DNA of 64,000 nucleotides from Dasypus novemcinctus (GCF_030445035.2 NC_080673.1:183687216-183751215), one strand, 5' to 3'; positions 1-12,269 are shown, counted from the first letter of the stretch. Made by a program: numbers and translations. The notes: generated by a model from the letters alone, not told the origin.

Positions 1-716
1 AATCTCCAGCATGTAAAAGGCCAGAGCTTGGCCCACGATTTCTGCAAATTCCCATGGCTTGGGTTCCCTGGGTGCCTCTGCCTTGGGCCCCTGCTCCAAG
101 CACAGTTTCTGTTCTGCCAGTGTTGGCCTCGATGTGAAAGAGGCCGCTTTGCTGCTTCTCACCAAGAGCACCACTCCTCCAGCGCCCGTGAGCTTCGGGT
201 AGCTCTGGGGACAGGAGAGTCATGAGGAAGAGTCGCAGTTAGCAGAGCCTTGCTCATCCATCTCTGCCTCTGTCTTCTGTCCTTCCTTCTCTGTGCCTGT
301 TTCTCTACCCCACTCCCACCCCTGGCGAATCATACGCTGCTCCTCTTCTCCCACAAGGTGCTAAGCCAACCTGTGGAGTCTCAACGTTTGTATTATTTCT
401 CCAAGCAGACCCATTGCTCTCCATGAGTGATTAAACATACCCCCTTCTCCTAACACCTAACACAGCAATGCTCTCTCCCCTTCTCTTTCCCAACCCCTCC
501 CAAACCCCAGCCTCTCGTCTGCCCTGCAGATTCAAATTACCAAATGACTTCTGGTCACGTCCATCTGAATGTCTCACAGACAACCCAGCCCAGGGCCCAC
601 TGGACCCATTCCTCTCCCCGCCAGGAAGCCCTCCTTTCCTCACAATGGGGGGTTCCCTCCATGGCCAGTGAGGTCATGGACCTCAATTTGCCAAAATTAG
701 GGAACAGCGTAGGGTT
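1..716. other. 5' intergenic sequence, nothing recognised
   Basis: Pyrimidine-rich unique-looking sequence with only short, overlapping open frames on both strands. I see no splice-bounded exon, repeat family or RNA gene here. Confidence 0.5.
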
Positions 717-962
717 GGGAATGAGCTTTCAAGTCAGATGGGTGATGATGAACTTGAATCTGGTACTGCCTACACAACTTTGGGCAAATTACTTAACCCC
801 TCTGAGCCTCAGAGTCTCCATCTGTAAACTGCGGATAATAATACCTCCCTGGTGGTGCTGTTCAAGTCTCAAGTAAAATAAGCTTACCTAAGGTGCCTGG
901 CACATAATAGGCATCGGAAATGGTTAGCCACTATTCTTGCTGTCATTATTAATCTGTGGCTT
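717..962 (+). repeat. MIR SINE
   Basis: This follows the MIR layout in sense order. It has a 'gggcaaattacttaacc' core, a 'cctc-agagtctccatctgtaaa' segment, a run of 'ataataata', and a 'gtgcctggcacataatagg' tail. Divergence is typical of an ancient mammal-wide insertion. The 5' tRNA-like head is poorly preserved. Confidence 0.85.
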
Positions 963-1345
963 TGCTTATTCCATTTCTTCCATGCAGGATGTCCCTTTCC
1001 TTGTATCTGCCTGTTTAGACCTGTCAGCCTTTATGGCCTAGCTCCAATGAGAGTGGCCCTGAGAAGTCCACTCTGACCTTGCAGATTAGAAATAATCAGC
1101 CCCTGATGTGTGCATTCATGATCCTTCACGTACACCTTTTCAATACCAATTGTCCTATGACTTCTTACATTTCTTTAATTATTTGTATGCTCTATTTAAC
1201 TATTGCTTAAATGCAAGCTCTTTGAAGGCAGGGCTTAAACCTTAGGAATCTTTCTAGCTTCAGCCTCTAGCCCAGGGCTTGCCATTTTCAAGGCACTCAA
1301 TAGATATTTATTGAAGTGCTCAATAGATGTTTATTGAATTATAAG
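963..1345 (+). repeat. L2 LINE 3' fragment
   Basis: The sequence matches the L2 3' pattern. A 'gtatgctctatttaac' segment is followed by 'atgcaagctctttgaaggcaggg', a 'cagcctctagcccagggcttg' stretch, and the tail 'ctcaatagatatttattgaa', which is then partly repeated. Only the non-coding 3' end is recognisable. Confidence 0.75.
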
Positions 1346-2509
1346 CAGGAGTTAACCCCTGTTAAACAGTAAATCTATAGGAAGAAATCACCGGCTAATA
1401 TCCTGTTAGGCCGTCGAAGGCCTAGAGATCTTCTGTAACAGCTTTTACCAAGTTCCTCTAACTTCATGTCGACTGCCCAAGCCCACATGCCTTTCTTGCC
1501 ATTTGTAGCAGAGCTGGATAATCACAGCTCGGATTTCCCTTCTAGAAAAGACTGGCTGTCCAGGGGCCAGGAGAGGGCTCAGGTGATAGTTTCTGGCTGT
1601 GTTTTTCTTCAGGTTCCCTCTCAGCTGATAAGCGGAGGTCCCATTTCTCTCAGGGAACCCCTGGGCTGTGTCTGAGCAAGGCCTGGCCATGTCCCCCCGA
1701 CACGGGACTCCTTCAACAGGCCGCCTCTGCTTCCGAGCTCCATGCTGCGCTGACAGAGATTTGTGGGGTCTGCCTGGAGGCATGAGGGTTCCCCTCCTCC
1801 CCCACCCCCCCTACCCAGTTCTTTACCACTTGCTTTCACAGACGTTAGTTCCGAATACACCTTTTATACTCTCAACTCTGGCTCAGCTCCTGTTTCCCAG
1901 AGATCCTAAACAGCACACCACTGCAGACCAGTGTCCCCAGAGAGCCCAGAGAGAGCCAGAAGGAAGACTGATCTCATTCTCCTGGAGCACTGCACACTTT
2001 ATGGCATGTGGGGAAACACAGAAAACTGAGCTGATCTGACAGCAACCATTTTGCCATACCTGGCCATCAGAGAAGCCTTTTCCAGTGGCCTCACACACAC
2101 CAGAAAAGATACTAAGGGCCCTTTGGTTTTTATGAGGCATTCAGCTGTAATTACATTGTCCAAAATATTAGAGTAAAATCGATTGGAGAGGATGCTGTTC
2201 TGGTGGCAAACTTCCTGATTTCCCAAATGAATCTTAAACAAGACATTATTTATGAATTCTATTATTCCCTCCTGGAAGATAAAAGATAAGAATAAATGAT
2301 GCTGTCTTGGATTGTACACCTCAGAGAATTGCTACAGCTCATGCTGGGATGGGATGTGGAGGTAGCAGGGGGCAAGTTCTCCAGCAGGCCCTTTCCTGGT
2401 CTGGGGACTTCAGGATTATTCCTGATAGCCAAGGGTGACTGTTCTTCTCTCCCTGCCCATGTCCCCCTTCAGCAGTTCCCTCTTGGTAACATGGACTTCT
2501 TGCTTTAAG
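1346..2509. other. intergenic sequence, nothing recognised
   Basis: The short open frames on both strands lack start context, splice signals or familiar domains. A C-rich run lies near 1797-1812. No repeat family was identified with confidence. Confidence 0.4.
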
Positions 2510-2518
2510 AAAGGCCTT

Positions 2519-2940
2519 TTTGGGAAGCGGACTTGGTCAAATGGATAGGGCATCCGTCTACCACATGGGAGGTCCGCGGTTCAAACCCCGGGCCTCCTTG
2601 ACCCGTGTGCAGCTGGCCCACGCACAGTGCTGATGCACGCAAGGAGTGCCGTGCCACGCAGGGGTGTCCTCTGTGTAGGGGAGCCCCACATGCAAGGAGT
2701 GCACCCCATAAGGAGAGCCACCCTGCACGAAAGGAAGTTCAGCCTGCCCAGGAATGGCACCGCACACGTGGAGAGCTAACGCAGCAAGATGATGCAACAA
2801 AAAGAAACAGATTCCTGTGCTGCTGACAACAACAGAAGTGGACAAAGAAAACACACAGAAAAATGGACACAGAACAGACAACTGGGTGGGGGGGGGGAAG
2901 GGGAGAGAAATCAATTAAAAAAATAAACCATAAAAAACAA
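2519..2940 (+). mobile_element. DAS-type tRNA-derived SINE
   Basis: The head 'gggaagcggacttggtcaaa' leads into an A-box-like region and the B box 'ggttcaaac' of an RNA polymerase III promoter. A long unique body and an A-rich tail follow. The 9-bp target-site duplication 'aaaggcctt' is present at 2510-2518 and 2941-2949, marking a clean L1-mediated insertion. The family is one I associate with Dasypus (armadillo). It is non-autonomous and encodes no protein. Confidence 0.9.
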
Positions 2941-3324
2941 AAAGGCCTTATTTGCATTGAGGGGTAATTCTCAGAGGACTTTCATCCTGCCACTCTCCTT
3001 TTGCACTCAGCTGACACCTCCTGGATATCTGGACAGGTCCATCTTATAGTTCATGTGTGCCACAAAGTCACTAAGACCCACCCCTAGGCCTTGAAGAATG
3101 GTCATCTCTGACACTGCTCTGGGCAATATTCCAACAACGAAGGTATGCCTTCAAGCCTATGGTTAAGATGGGGGAGGGAATGGCAGGGGATTTGACCTAG
3201 AATCTTGTGGAAGGCACTGCTAAGGTTTTTTCCACCTCACTCCTAATCCTCACTCCAATGCCCTCCAGCAGTATTGTTGATGCCCAAGGACCACTCCATC
3301 CAGTACAGTCTTAAACACTTTGAC

Positions 3325-3500
3325 ATTGGCTGCCTGATCTTGGATGGGTCACTTAACCTATCCAAGCCTCAGTTTTCCCCTCTGAAAACTAGGAAACGGA
3401 ACACTTACATCCCAGTGTTATCATGAGATGCAGTTGAGACAATGCTAGTGAAAAGGCTCTGGAAACTGTGGAATTGCTGGATGAACATCAGATATTGTCA
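3325..3500 (+). repeat. MIR SINE, diverged
   Basis: MIR core features appear in sense order: 'gggtcacttaacctatcc' followed by 'aagcctcagttttcccctct' and 'gaaaactagg'. The right end fades into unique sequence. Confidence 0.7.
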
Positions 3501-4349
3501 TTGAACCTATAAAAGTCACTTCACTTCTCCTTCTAGAGAAGATAAATATCTGAACACAGGGATGCTGGAGAAAGAAGCTATCCCAGAACTTTAGGTACAG
3601 GTGTGCATAAATCCTTATCCGAGATGAGCTAAGACGGCTTGCTGGGACAAATTTTGGATTTACAACTTTCCTCTTCTTGAAATCCCTGCTCCTGTGTGTT
3701 TGTGTTTGGACCAATGGATATATCCTTCCTTAAATGGCAGCCTTTAGAGGCACATAAATTCTGAACTCCAATGTCAGACCAACGATTGAGAAAAGGAGTC
3801 ATTGGGTTTATCTAGGAGATGGAAATTTATCTCAGCACAGTGGTGGGTCAGGTCTTGCCCTGGTGTAGAGGGTGTGGTAGGGGAGTGTGCTGGATCTCCA
3901 GCATCTTGACCTCTGGCTGGACTTCTGATATATTGGCCAGTTGCCTGGGGGCTTCTAATCCAAGAGCCTAGGACATCCACCTAAATTTCTTCACTGCAGA
4001 CCAGGCTGAGTTGGCAGGACCTACAGCTGGACCATGTCTTCCTTGTATACTACTGTATTCCCAGAGTCTAGCACAGTGCCAGGACTCCAGCTTCCAGATA
4101 ATTGTACAGATTCCATCTCTTTGGGGGTGGGGGAAGAAAGAATTGGAAGAAGATCTATGACACTTCTGAGATTCAAACAAGCTCTTTTGACAGAGAAGAC
4201 CCTTATTTCCTTGGTATATTTCAAGCTTCTTGAGGAGACTATATAGATACCTAGCTATCTCTATATCTTTATCGACAATGATTTGTGGCGCCCAATGAAC
4301 AGGTCAGCTGGCTGGCTAACCAATTAATAAACTAATTTGTGCTGCCTGC
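3501..4349. other. intergenic sequence, weak L2 trace only
   Basis: Near 4030-4095 a short stretch resembles the L2 3' end ('cagagtctagcacagtgcc'). The rest shows nothing recognisable and no credible exon. Confidence 0.35.
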
Positions 4350-4530
4350 AAAGGGTTTTCACATTCTTTAACTGATTTCATCCTTCAAACAGGTCAGGGT
4401 GATGTGCATTTTTCTTCCCATTTGTGGAAGTGGAAATCAAGGCCCCAAGAAGATCTGCCTCCCACTGGTGATAGTGGTGAAAATGGGATTCACGCTAGGC
4501 CTTTGGAGAACACATTCCATGCTCCCCCTG
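4350..4530 (-). repeat. possible MIR SINE, antisense
   Basis: 'cattctttaactgatttcat' followed by 'cccatttgtggaagtggaaa' resembles the antisense MIR order (a degraded 'ccattttacagatgaggaaa'). The match is weak and could be another ancient repeat. Confidence 0.45.
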
Positions 4531-4959
4531 CAACACCAGTATCTCTTGGTTCCAGATTCTAAAAAACTCAGGGGGAGAAGGGGGAGGGTTCTGACAAAAA
4601 GCTCTGTCTACTTTTCTTCAGAACAGCTCTTCTTACAAGATGTGGGGGAAGGAAAAAGGGAAGATCCAGAGCCAGGCCTGCACGCTGCAAAGGGAACTTG
4701 CCTCCTTTTTCCAGTTTCAGGGACTGCCTGGCATTCAGGCTAAGCGTCTCTGGGAAGGGTAGCCCAATAAATAGGCAATCTTGGGATTAAATATGGGCAC
4801 ATTCAGATACTTTCCTCAGAACACATTTTGTTGCAGCCTGGGATGGGTTGGGCAGAGGATATAAGATCACAAGATCACACAACACCTCAGATGCTGGACA
4901 ATGGAAAAATTATAGACCCCAAATATCTTTAATGAAGCCTGGATTAAAATGAAGTTGAG

Positions 4960-5392
4960 GGTAGCAGATTTGGCTCAATGGATAGAGCATCCACCTACCA
5001 CATGGGAGGTGCAGGGTTCAAACCCAGGGCCTCCTGACCCGTGTGGTCAAGCTAGCCCATGCACGGTGCTAATGTGTGCAAGGAGTGCTGTGCCATACGG
5101 GGGTGTCCCCCACGTAGGGGAGCCCCATGCACAAGGAGTGCACCCTGTAAGGAGAGTCGCCCCACGTGAAAAAAGTGTAGCCTACCCATGAGTGGGGTCA
5201 CATACATGGAGAGCTGATGCAAGATGACACAACAAAAAGAGACACAGAGTCCCGGTGCCGCTGACAAGAATACAGGTGGACACAGAAGAACAGACAGCGA
5301 ATGGACACAGAGAGCAGACAACTGGGTGGGGGGGAGGAGAGGGGAAGGGAAGAGAAATAAATTTTTTTTTTAAATCTTGAAAAAAAAAAAAG
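4960..5392 (+). mobile_element. DAS-type tRNA-derived SINE
   Basis: The element starts 'ggtagcagatttggctcaat', with a B-box region 'agggttcaaac' and a poly(A) tail. The 9-bp direct repeat 'gaagttgag' flanks it at 4951-4959 and 5393-5401. The head differs from the copy at 2.5 kb, suggesting another subfamily. Confidence 0.9.
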
Positions 5393-5401
5393 GAAGTTGA
5401 G

Positions 5402-5726
5402 ACCAGAGTCTACAGGCTTCAAAAGCAGCAATCTTGAGAGGATATAAGGCTTTAGGGAATGCAAAACATGGAATTAACTGTTGTTTATGGATAAAAGAAG
5501 AGCTTAGGGAATATTTGCAGACCTCTTATTATAAATTTAAGTTAAAGCTGTAAAGTTTGTAAATTGTTCTTCTAAAGTTGAATTTTTAAGTCCCTTTCCT
5601 TAGAAGAGCAAAGGAGGTTTCTCATAAAATTATCATGTTTACTTGTAAACTTGAGCTGTGAAAGTTCGCTACATAAAATACCGTGCTTGTCTTAGAGGAT
5701 TGAGTTACCCATTGTCTGTGACCTTT
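5402..5726. other. intergenic sequence, nothing recognised
   Basis: AT-rich spacer between two oppositely oriented SINEs. No gene or repeat was recognised. Confidence 0.4.
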
Positions 5727-5739
5727 CAGATGTACTTTT

Positions 5740-6161
5740 TAAAAAAAAAAGATTTATGTATTTCTTTCTTTCTCCTCCCTCCACCCCCCCCCCACCCCTG
5801 TTGTCTGTTCTCTGTGTCTGTTTGCTGCGTCTTCTTTTGTCCGCTTCTGTTGTTGTCAGCAGCACAGGAATCTGTGTTTCTTTTTGTTGCGCCATCTTGT
5901 TGTGTCAGCTCTCCGTGTGTGCGGCGCCATTCCTGGGCAGGCTGCACTTTCTTTTGTGCTGGGCAGCTCTCCTTAGGGGGCGCACTCCTTGCGCGTGGGA
6001 CTCCCCTACGTGGGGGACACCGCTGCGTGACAGGGCACTCCTTGTGCACATCAGCACTGCACGTGGGCCAGCTCCACACGGGTCAAGGAGGCCCGGGGTT
6101 TGAGCCACGGACCTCCCATGTGGTAGACAGATGCCCTAACCACTGGGCCAAGTCCACCACC
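5740..6161 (-). mobile_element. DAS-type tRNA-derived SINE, antisense
   Basis: The reverse complement of the DAS SINE runs from a poly(A)-derived T/A tract at 5740 to the 'gccaagtcca' head near 6157. The 13-bp target-site duplication 'cagatgtactttt' is at 5727-5739 and 6162-6174. It forms an inverted pair with the SINE at 4960-5392. Confidence 0.92.
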
Positions 6162-6244
6162 CAGATGTACTTTTAATCAACTCAACCCAACCAAAAGTTT
6201 GGGCAGATTCTCCTAGAGCTAGGAACAGAACTAAATGCATCCCA

Positions 6245-6760
6245 TCTTGTAGACATTTTAATTATTTTTTATCTTTTAATATATTTTTATTACAGGAGTT
6301 TTGAACTTACAAAACAACCATACACGTGTTTAGAATTCCATACAGCAACACTTTACCTACACACCACACCATTGTGGAACATTTGTTACAGATTATGAGA
6401 CAATATCATCAGACTATTAACACTAACTATGGTCCATAGTATACATTGGGCATATTTTTTCCATACCCCTCTATTATTAACCCAATACATCTTGCATTGA
6501 TGCAAGAAATTACAGTATTGCTATTAACTAAAATCCATAGGGCACATTAATTGTATTTTTCCTGGGCTTCTCCATATTCCCACCACTGCAATAGTGACAT
6601 ACATCTGTTTTAGTTCACAGAAGGACATTCTTGCGTTTGTACTATTAACCACAGTTCTCATCCACCTCCGTGTTCACTGTGTCACTCAGTCCCTAGATTA
6701 TTCTCTAGCTTTCTTTCAATTGGCATTTACATCCCTACATTGTAGACATTTATTTTACAA
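6245..6760 (-). mobile_element. LINE-1 3' UTR fragment, antisense
   Basis: 'attacaggagttttgaactt' followed by 'acaaaacaaccatacac' is the antisense 3' end of a xenarthran-type L1. The 'catagtatacattgggcat' segment recurs in the L1 copies near 8.1 kb and 40.9 kb. No ORF2 coding sequence is attached, so this is a short truncated copy. Confidence 0.75.
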
Positions 6761-7859
6761 ACAAAATTAATGACTCTAACTGATTAACATTTTTCAGAAG
6801 TGCAGAATTTCCCATTTCCCTTGACAAAGGGGAGGGAAGGGACTACAACATTGGGGAAAGAGGGAAAAGTGTGTTGCATGGCGAAGCTGGGGCCTTGAGT
6901 TTTAGCTGCTTCTCAGCTTCATCATATGGATGCTGCATATTGACATGGCCTCTGCTGCTAGAGATGGTTGAGATAGGATTCATCTGATTGTAATAGACCA
7001 AAACCCCAATTCAGACTACTGATGCCAGGAAAAGAACTTGTTGTCTCCCATAACTGAAGAGTTGAATGGGTTGGCTTGACTTGCGGTCCAAACAATGCCA
7101 CTGGGATCCTTCCCTAGGTGGGCACCTTTCTAAGGTGTGCAGTGTCTCAGGCTCACACCACCACATCTCCCTGGCCAGTGGGAAAGTGTGGCTGTTTCCC
7201 CATATTTCCAGCAAAAGCTCTGGAAAGCGATTTCATTAGGCCTGATTGCTCCAGCTGGGTCATGTGTTCACTCCTAAACGAGCCCTTGTGACTGGGAGAA
7301 ACGAAAGCTCTGGCTGGCCTGGTCTAGATGGCATGTGCCGTGGGAGATGGAGGTATTCATCAGGCGAGCCACATGGGTTGAAAGTTGGGGAGAAGTCATG
7401 CTCCCCAAAACAAAACCATGTTCTGTTGTCATGAGAAAGTATCTACTACACTGGTATGGGAAGGAGGTAGCAAGGTCACCAGAAAATGGCACAGGGCCCT
7501 GAGGGCTTTTTGACTGATTTAGGAGACTGCATAAGATAGCCACAGGCAGCCTTTGAGAACATAATCAAATTCAAGAGGCCAACCAGGTGTGGATTCAGAA
7601 AGAGTTCCAGACTTGGAACACACACTGCATTTATGGAGAAAGGAAATAATGGAAGCCATAAATGGTATCTAGTTAGGCAACCACAAGAGTTACATATTGG
7701 GGGGACGTAGTCAAAGAGAGATTGGTGAACTCTTTGACCAAAAAGTAGACAAAAACCTTTCTTTTACCCTAAGGATTCTGATTTGTAACCATTCAAATCA
7801 AGTGCCTTTTTTTTTTTTCTGAGTCAAATGGCCTCTATCATTTTGCCTCCCCACTCCCC
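6761..7859. other. intergenic sequence, nothing recognised
   Basis: Mixed-composition DNA with short antisense open frames. No repeat or gene could be named. Poly(T)-rich runs appear from about 7800, next to the L1 that follows. Confidence 0.4.
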
Positions 7860-9445
7860 TTTTTTTAAATTAGAGAAATTATAGAAATGAAGGATCCTAT
7901 TTCTCCAACACTTGTTATTTTCTGTTGTTGTTTTTTAATAGTTGTCTTTCTAATGGGTGTGAATTAGTTATCTCATGCAGGAATAAAGACTTCCCATACA
8001 CCCCCCCCAACATATTTTTCCCTATTATTACTGCTTTGCATTAGAGTGAAAGAGTGGTATTATAATTGTACTATTAACATAGTCCATAGTATACATTAGG
8101 GCTCACTGTATTGTGCAGTTCTATACTTTCAAAAATTTTTTATTCTGGAACATCTATATAATATAAAATTTCCCCTTCTAAACACATTCAAGTATATAAC
8201 TCAGTGTTATTAATTACATTAACAATGGTGTGCTACCATCACCACCATCCATTACTAAAACTTTTCCATCAGCCCAAACAGAAACTATGTACAAATTAAG
8301 CATTAACTCCCCATAACTAATTAAGCAATAACCCATATTCTAGTTTCTGAATTTATGAAGGTACATTTTCTAATTATTTCATATAAATGAGATCATACAG
8401 TATTTGTCCTTTTGTGTCTGGCCTATTTCACTCAACATGATGTCTTCAAAGTTCATCCATATTGTAACATGTATAAGAACTCCAATCCTTTTTATGGTTG
8501 AATAATTTTCCATTGTGTTTGTAGTCCACATTTTGCTTATCCATTTATTGGTTGATGGATACTTGAGTTGCTTCCATCTTTTGGCAATTGTGAAAAATGC
8601 CACTATTAATGTTGTTGTGCAAGTGTCTGTTCAAGTTCCTGTTTTCAATACTTTTGAGTACATACCTAGAAGTGGAATTGCTGGGCCATATGGTAATTCT
8701 ATACTTAGCTTTTCTGAGGAACTGCCAAACTGTTTTGCACAGTGGCATTATTTTACATTGCCACCAATAACGAATGAATGTTCCTATTTCTCCACATCCT
8801 CTCTAAGACTTGTTATTTTCCTTTTTTAAAATAGCATCCATTTGATGTTAAATGTTGGTGTGAAATGGTGTCACATGATTTTTATGTGCATTTCTAAGGC
8901 TAATGATATTGAGTCCTTTTCATGTGCTTATTGTTCACATATATATATTGTCCTTGGAGAAATGTCTATTCAAGTCTTTTGCCCAACTTTGAATTGGGTT
9001 GTTTGTCTTTTTTTGTTGAGATGTAAGATTTCTTAATATATATTGGATAACCCTGATCAGATATATGGTTTCCAAATACTTTCTTCCATTCTGTAAGTGT
9101 CTTTTTATTTACATGATAAAGTTTTTTGAGGCACAAAAGTTTTTAGTTTTAACAAACTCCCATTTACCTATTTTTTCTTTTGTTGCTAGTACTTTTGGTG
9201 TAAAGTCTAAGAAACTATTGTCTAGCATAGGATCCTAAATATACTTCCCTATGTTTCCTTCTATGAGTTTCATAGTTTTGGTTCTTATATTTAGGTCTTT
9301 GATCCACCTTGAATTAATTTTTGTATATGGTGTGATGTAGGGGGTTCATCTTCATTCTTTTGCATGTGAATATCCAGTTTTCCCAGCACCATTTGTTGAA
9401 GAGACTATTTTTTCCATAGACTTTCCAAGACTTGGCAGCCTTGTG
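7860..9445 (-). mobile_element. LINE-1, 3' UTR and ORF2 3' end, antisense
   Basis: This is an inactive L1 in antisense. The 3' UTR lies at about 7860-8400. From about 8400 the complement encodes a degraded ORF2p C-terminus. Translated on the - strand at 8379-8603 it contains '[17 protein letters not shown]', the conserved end of L1 ORF2p. Stops and frameshifts break the frame. The element is interrupted at about 9446 and resumes at 10675. Confidence 0.9.
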
Positions 9446-10323
9446 AAAAAAGGATGAGGAAAACGTAAATCAAAACTATGAGGGAAGAGGACTTGGCCCA
9501 GTGGTTAGGGCATCCGTCTACCACTTGGGAGGTCCGCGGTTCAAACCCTGGGCCTCCTTGACCCATGTGGAGCTGGCCCATGCGCAGTGCTGATGCGCGC
9601 AAGAAGTGCCCTGCCACGCAGGGGTGTCCCCCCCATGTAGGGGAGCCCCATGCACAAGGAGTGCGCCCCGTAAGGAGAGCCGCCCAGCATGAAAGAAAGT
9701 TCAGCCTGCCCAAGAATGACACCACACACATGGAGAGCTGACACAAGGTGATGCAACAAAAAGAAACACAGATTCCTGTGCCACTGACAACAACAGAAGC
9801 AGACAAAAGAAGAACCACGCAGCAAATAGACACAGAGAACAGACAACTGGGGCAGGGGGCAGGGGGAATAAAATAAAAATAAATAAATCTTAAAAAACAA
9901 ACAAACAAACAAAACTATGAGTTACTATTTCATGCCCACCGGAATGGCTACTATTAAAATACTGTATGACCTCATTGATATGAAATAGTTAGAATAAGCA
10001 AATTCATAGAGTCATAAACTAGAATATTTCTATTTGGGGTAATGGAAAAGTCTTGGTCATGGATAGTGGCGATGGTAACACAACATTGTGAATATAATAG
10101 CCCCAAATTACATATTTGAATGTGGTTAAAAGGAGAAATTTTTGGTTGTATATGTGTTAGTAGAATAAAAAATTAAAAAAAAACACAGGACTATACAACA
10201 GTATAAAACCTAATGTAAACCATGGGTTATAATTGTTAATAGTGCAATTATAATAATATTCTTTCAATAATTATAACAAATGTACTATATTAATGCATGG
10301 TGTTAATTAAAGGGGCATATATG
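9446..10323 (+). mobile_element. LINE-1 3' fragment, sense, nested in an antisense L1
   Basis: 'aaacgtaaatcaaaactatg' and, after the SINE, 'ttactatttcatgcccaccg' are sense L1 sequence near the end of ORF2. They continue into 'gaatgtggttaaaaggagaa' and 'gtaaaccatgggttataatt' of the L1 3' UTR. The orientation is opposite to the surrounding L1. It is itself split by a DAS SINE at 9483-9909. Confidence 0.75.
9483..9909 (+). mobile_element. DAS-type tRNA-derived SINE, nested in L1
   Basis: The head 'ggaagaggacttggcccag' is followed by a B box 'ggttcaaac' and a tail of 'aaac' repeats. A 12-bp target-site duplication 'caaaactatgag' is exact at 9471-9482 and 9910-9921. The insertion splits a sense L1 fragment. 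Confidence 0.93.
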
Positions 10324-10674
10324 TATCCATTCACTGTGTGTTCTTCTGTGACCATTTCTATCCTTATCAGTGGCACCGGGAATCTGTGTTTCTCTTTGTT
10401 GCATCATCTTCTTTTGTCAGCTCTCTGTGTGTGGCACCATTCCTGGGCAGGCTGCACTTTCTTTCGCGCTGGGCGGCTCTCCTTAAGGGGTGCACTCCTT
10501 GTGTGTGGGGCTCCCCTACGTGGGGGACACCCCTGCGTGGCAGGGCACTCCTTGTGCACATCAGCACTGTGCATGGGCCAGTTCCACATGGGTCAAGGAG
10601 GCCCGGGGTTTGAACCGCAGACCTCCCATGTGGTAGGCAGATGCCCTATCCATTGGGCCAAGTCTGCTTCCCAG
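10324..10674 (-). mobile_element. DAS-type tRNA-derived SINE, antisense
   Basis: Antisense SINE body and head, ending 'gggccaagtctgcttccc'. Its 3' part ('ttcactgtgtgttcttctgt') differs from the copies at 5.7 and 37.9 kb and resembles another subfamily. The A-rich tail is missing, and no clear target-site duplication is visible. Confidence 0.85.
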
Positions 10675-11790
10675 TACCATGCTATTTTGATTACTGGAGC
10701 TCTGTAATAAGTTTTAAAATCAGGAAGTATGAGCTCTCCAACTTTATTCTTCTTTTTCAAAGTGGTTTTGGCTATTCAAGACCCCTTTCCCTTCCATGTA
10801 AATTTGACGATTGGCTTTTTCATGTGTGCAAAGAAGGCTGTTGGAATTTTGATTACGATTGCACTGAATCTGTAAATCGTTTTGGGTACTATTGACACCT
10901 TAACAATACTTCCAACCCAGGAACACAGAATTTCCTTCCATTTATCTAGGTCTTTGATTTCTTCCAGTAATGTTTTATAGTTTATCATGTACAAGTCTTT
11001 TATATCCTTGGTTAAATTTATTCTTTTAGTTGCTGTTATAAATGGAATATTTTTCTTGATTTCCTCTTCAGACTATTCATTACTAGTGTATAGAAATATG
11101 ATTGATTTTTGCATATTGATCTTGTACCCCACCACTTTGCTGAATTCATCTATTAGCTCTAATAACTTTATTGTGAATTTTAAGGATTTTCCATACATAT
11201 GATCCTATTTGCAAATAGGGAAAGTTTTACTTCTTCTTTTATAATTTGGATGTCTTTTATTTCTTTTTCTTGCCCAATTGCTCTGGCTAGAACTTTCAGT
11301 ACAATGATGAATAACAGCATGGCAGTGGGCGTCCTTGTCCTGTTTCTGATGTTATGGGGAAAGCGGTCAGTTTTTCACCATTGAGTATGATGTTGGCTAT
11401 GGATGTTTTGTGTATGACATTTATCATCTTAAGGAAGTTTCCTTCCCATTCCTATTTTTCTGAGTTATTTTACCAAGAAAGGGTTCTGGATTTTGCCAAA
11501 TGCCTTCTCTGAACCAATTGAGATGCTTGTGTGTGTGTGTTTTCCCCCTTTGTTCTATTAATGTGCTGTATTACATTAATTCATTTTCTTATGTTGAACC
11601 ACCCTTGCATACCTGGGATAAATCCCACATGATCATGGTATTTAATTCTTTTGACATTCTATTGGATTTGATTTGCTAGTATTTTGTCAAGGATTTTTGC
11701 ATCTGTATTCATAAGTGTTACTGTTTTGTCATTTTCTTTTCTCATGGTATCTTTACCAGGCTTTGGTATTAGGGTGATGTTGGCTACTCA
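10675..11790 (-). mobile_element. LINE-1 ORF2 fragment, antisense (continuation)
   Basis: This continues the L1 at 7860-9445. The complement at 10776-10994 carries 'IKIPTAFFAHMKKPIVKFTW', a stretch typical of L1 ORF2p C-terminal to the reverse transcriptase. Compared with the intact L1 at 42.1-42.2 kb, about 100 bp is missing at the junction. The reading frame has several stops. Confidence 0.88.
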
Positions 11791-11879
11791 AGTACCTTTT
11801 GAGGTTTGGATGAATACTTTTCTTCCTTTATTACAGCAAGCATCAGAGTCAGAAGTGTTAGACTTTAGCAAAGGCTTTC

Positions 11880-12070
11880 TAAAGCTTAAAAACCGAGTGA
11901 GAAGGCCAGACAGGGGTGGGGAAGAGTGGGGAACAGGGAGGTAGACTTGGGTTGGGAAAGAAGGAGGGAGATTAGAAGCATGATGAGGCCTTGTAAGCAA
12001 GATTCTTACAAAATTTTCAGTTTGATTTAGAAGTTGGAGGTTTTTTGGTCTAAAATACATTCCCAAACCA
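11880..12070 (+). repeat. ancient interspersed repeat fragment
   Basis: 'gcatgatgaggccttgtaag' resembles part of the same ancient repeat seen at 28.3 and 42.4 kb. The family name is not certain. Confidence 0.4.
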
Positions 12071-12269
12071 CAATAGTCTTAGTTTCACATTCTCTGTAAG
12101 ACTTTTGTTGTTCTTTGTTGAGTATACCTGAGAGATATTTCTCTGTAATATCTGCATTTCAAAAAGGTCATTTATTCATTGATTCATTCAATCAATCAAC
12201 CACATTGCATTGAGGGCTTATTAAGGGGACTCAATGTATTACCTGGGAGAGATACCATCTCTTTCTCCC

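Noticed and set aside
2519..2610. tRNA-like heads of the SINEs as tRNA genes
   Set aside because: They carry A- and B-box-like sequence but continue into a SINE body and poly(A) tail flanked by target-site duplications, so they are retroposons.
5658..6176. 172-codon frame, and similar ones at 9405-9908, 10297-10707 and 37897-38343
   Set aside because: All are translations of DAS SINEs and share the same peptide because the repeat is the same, not because it is a gene family.
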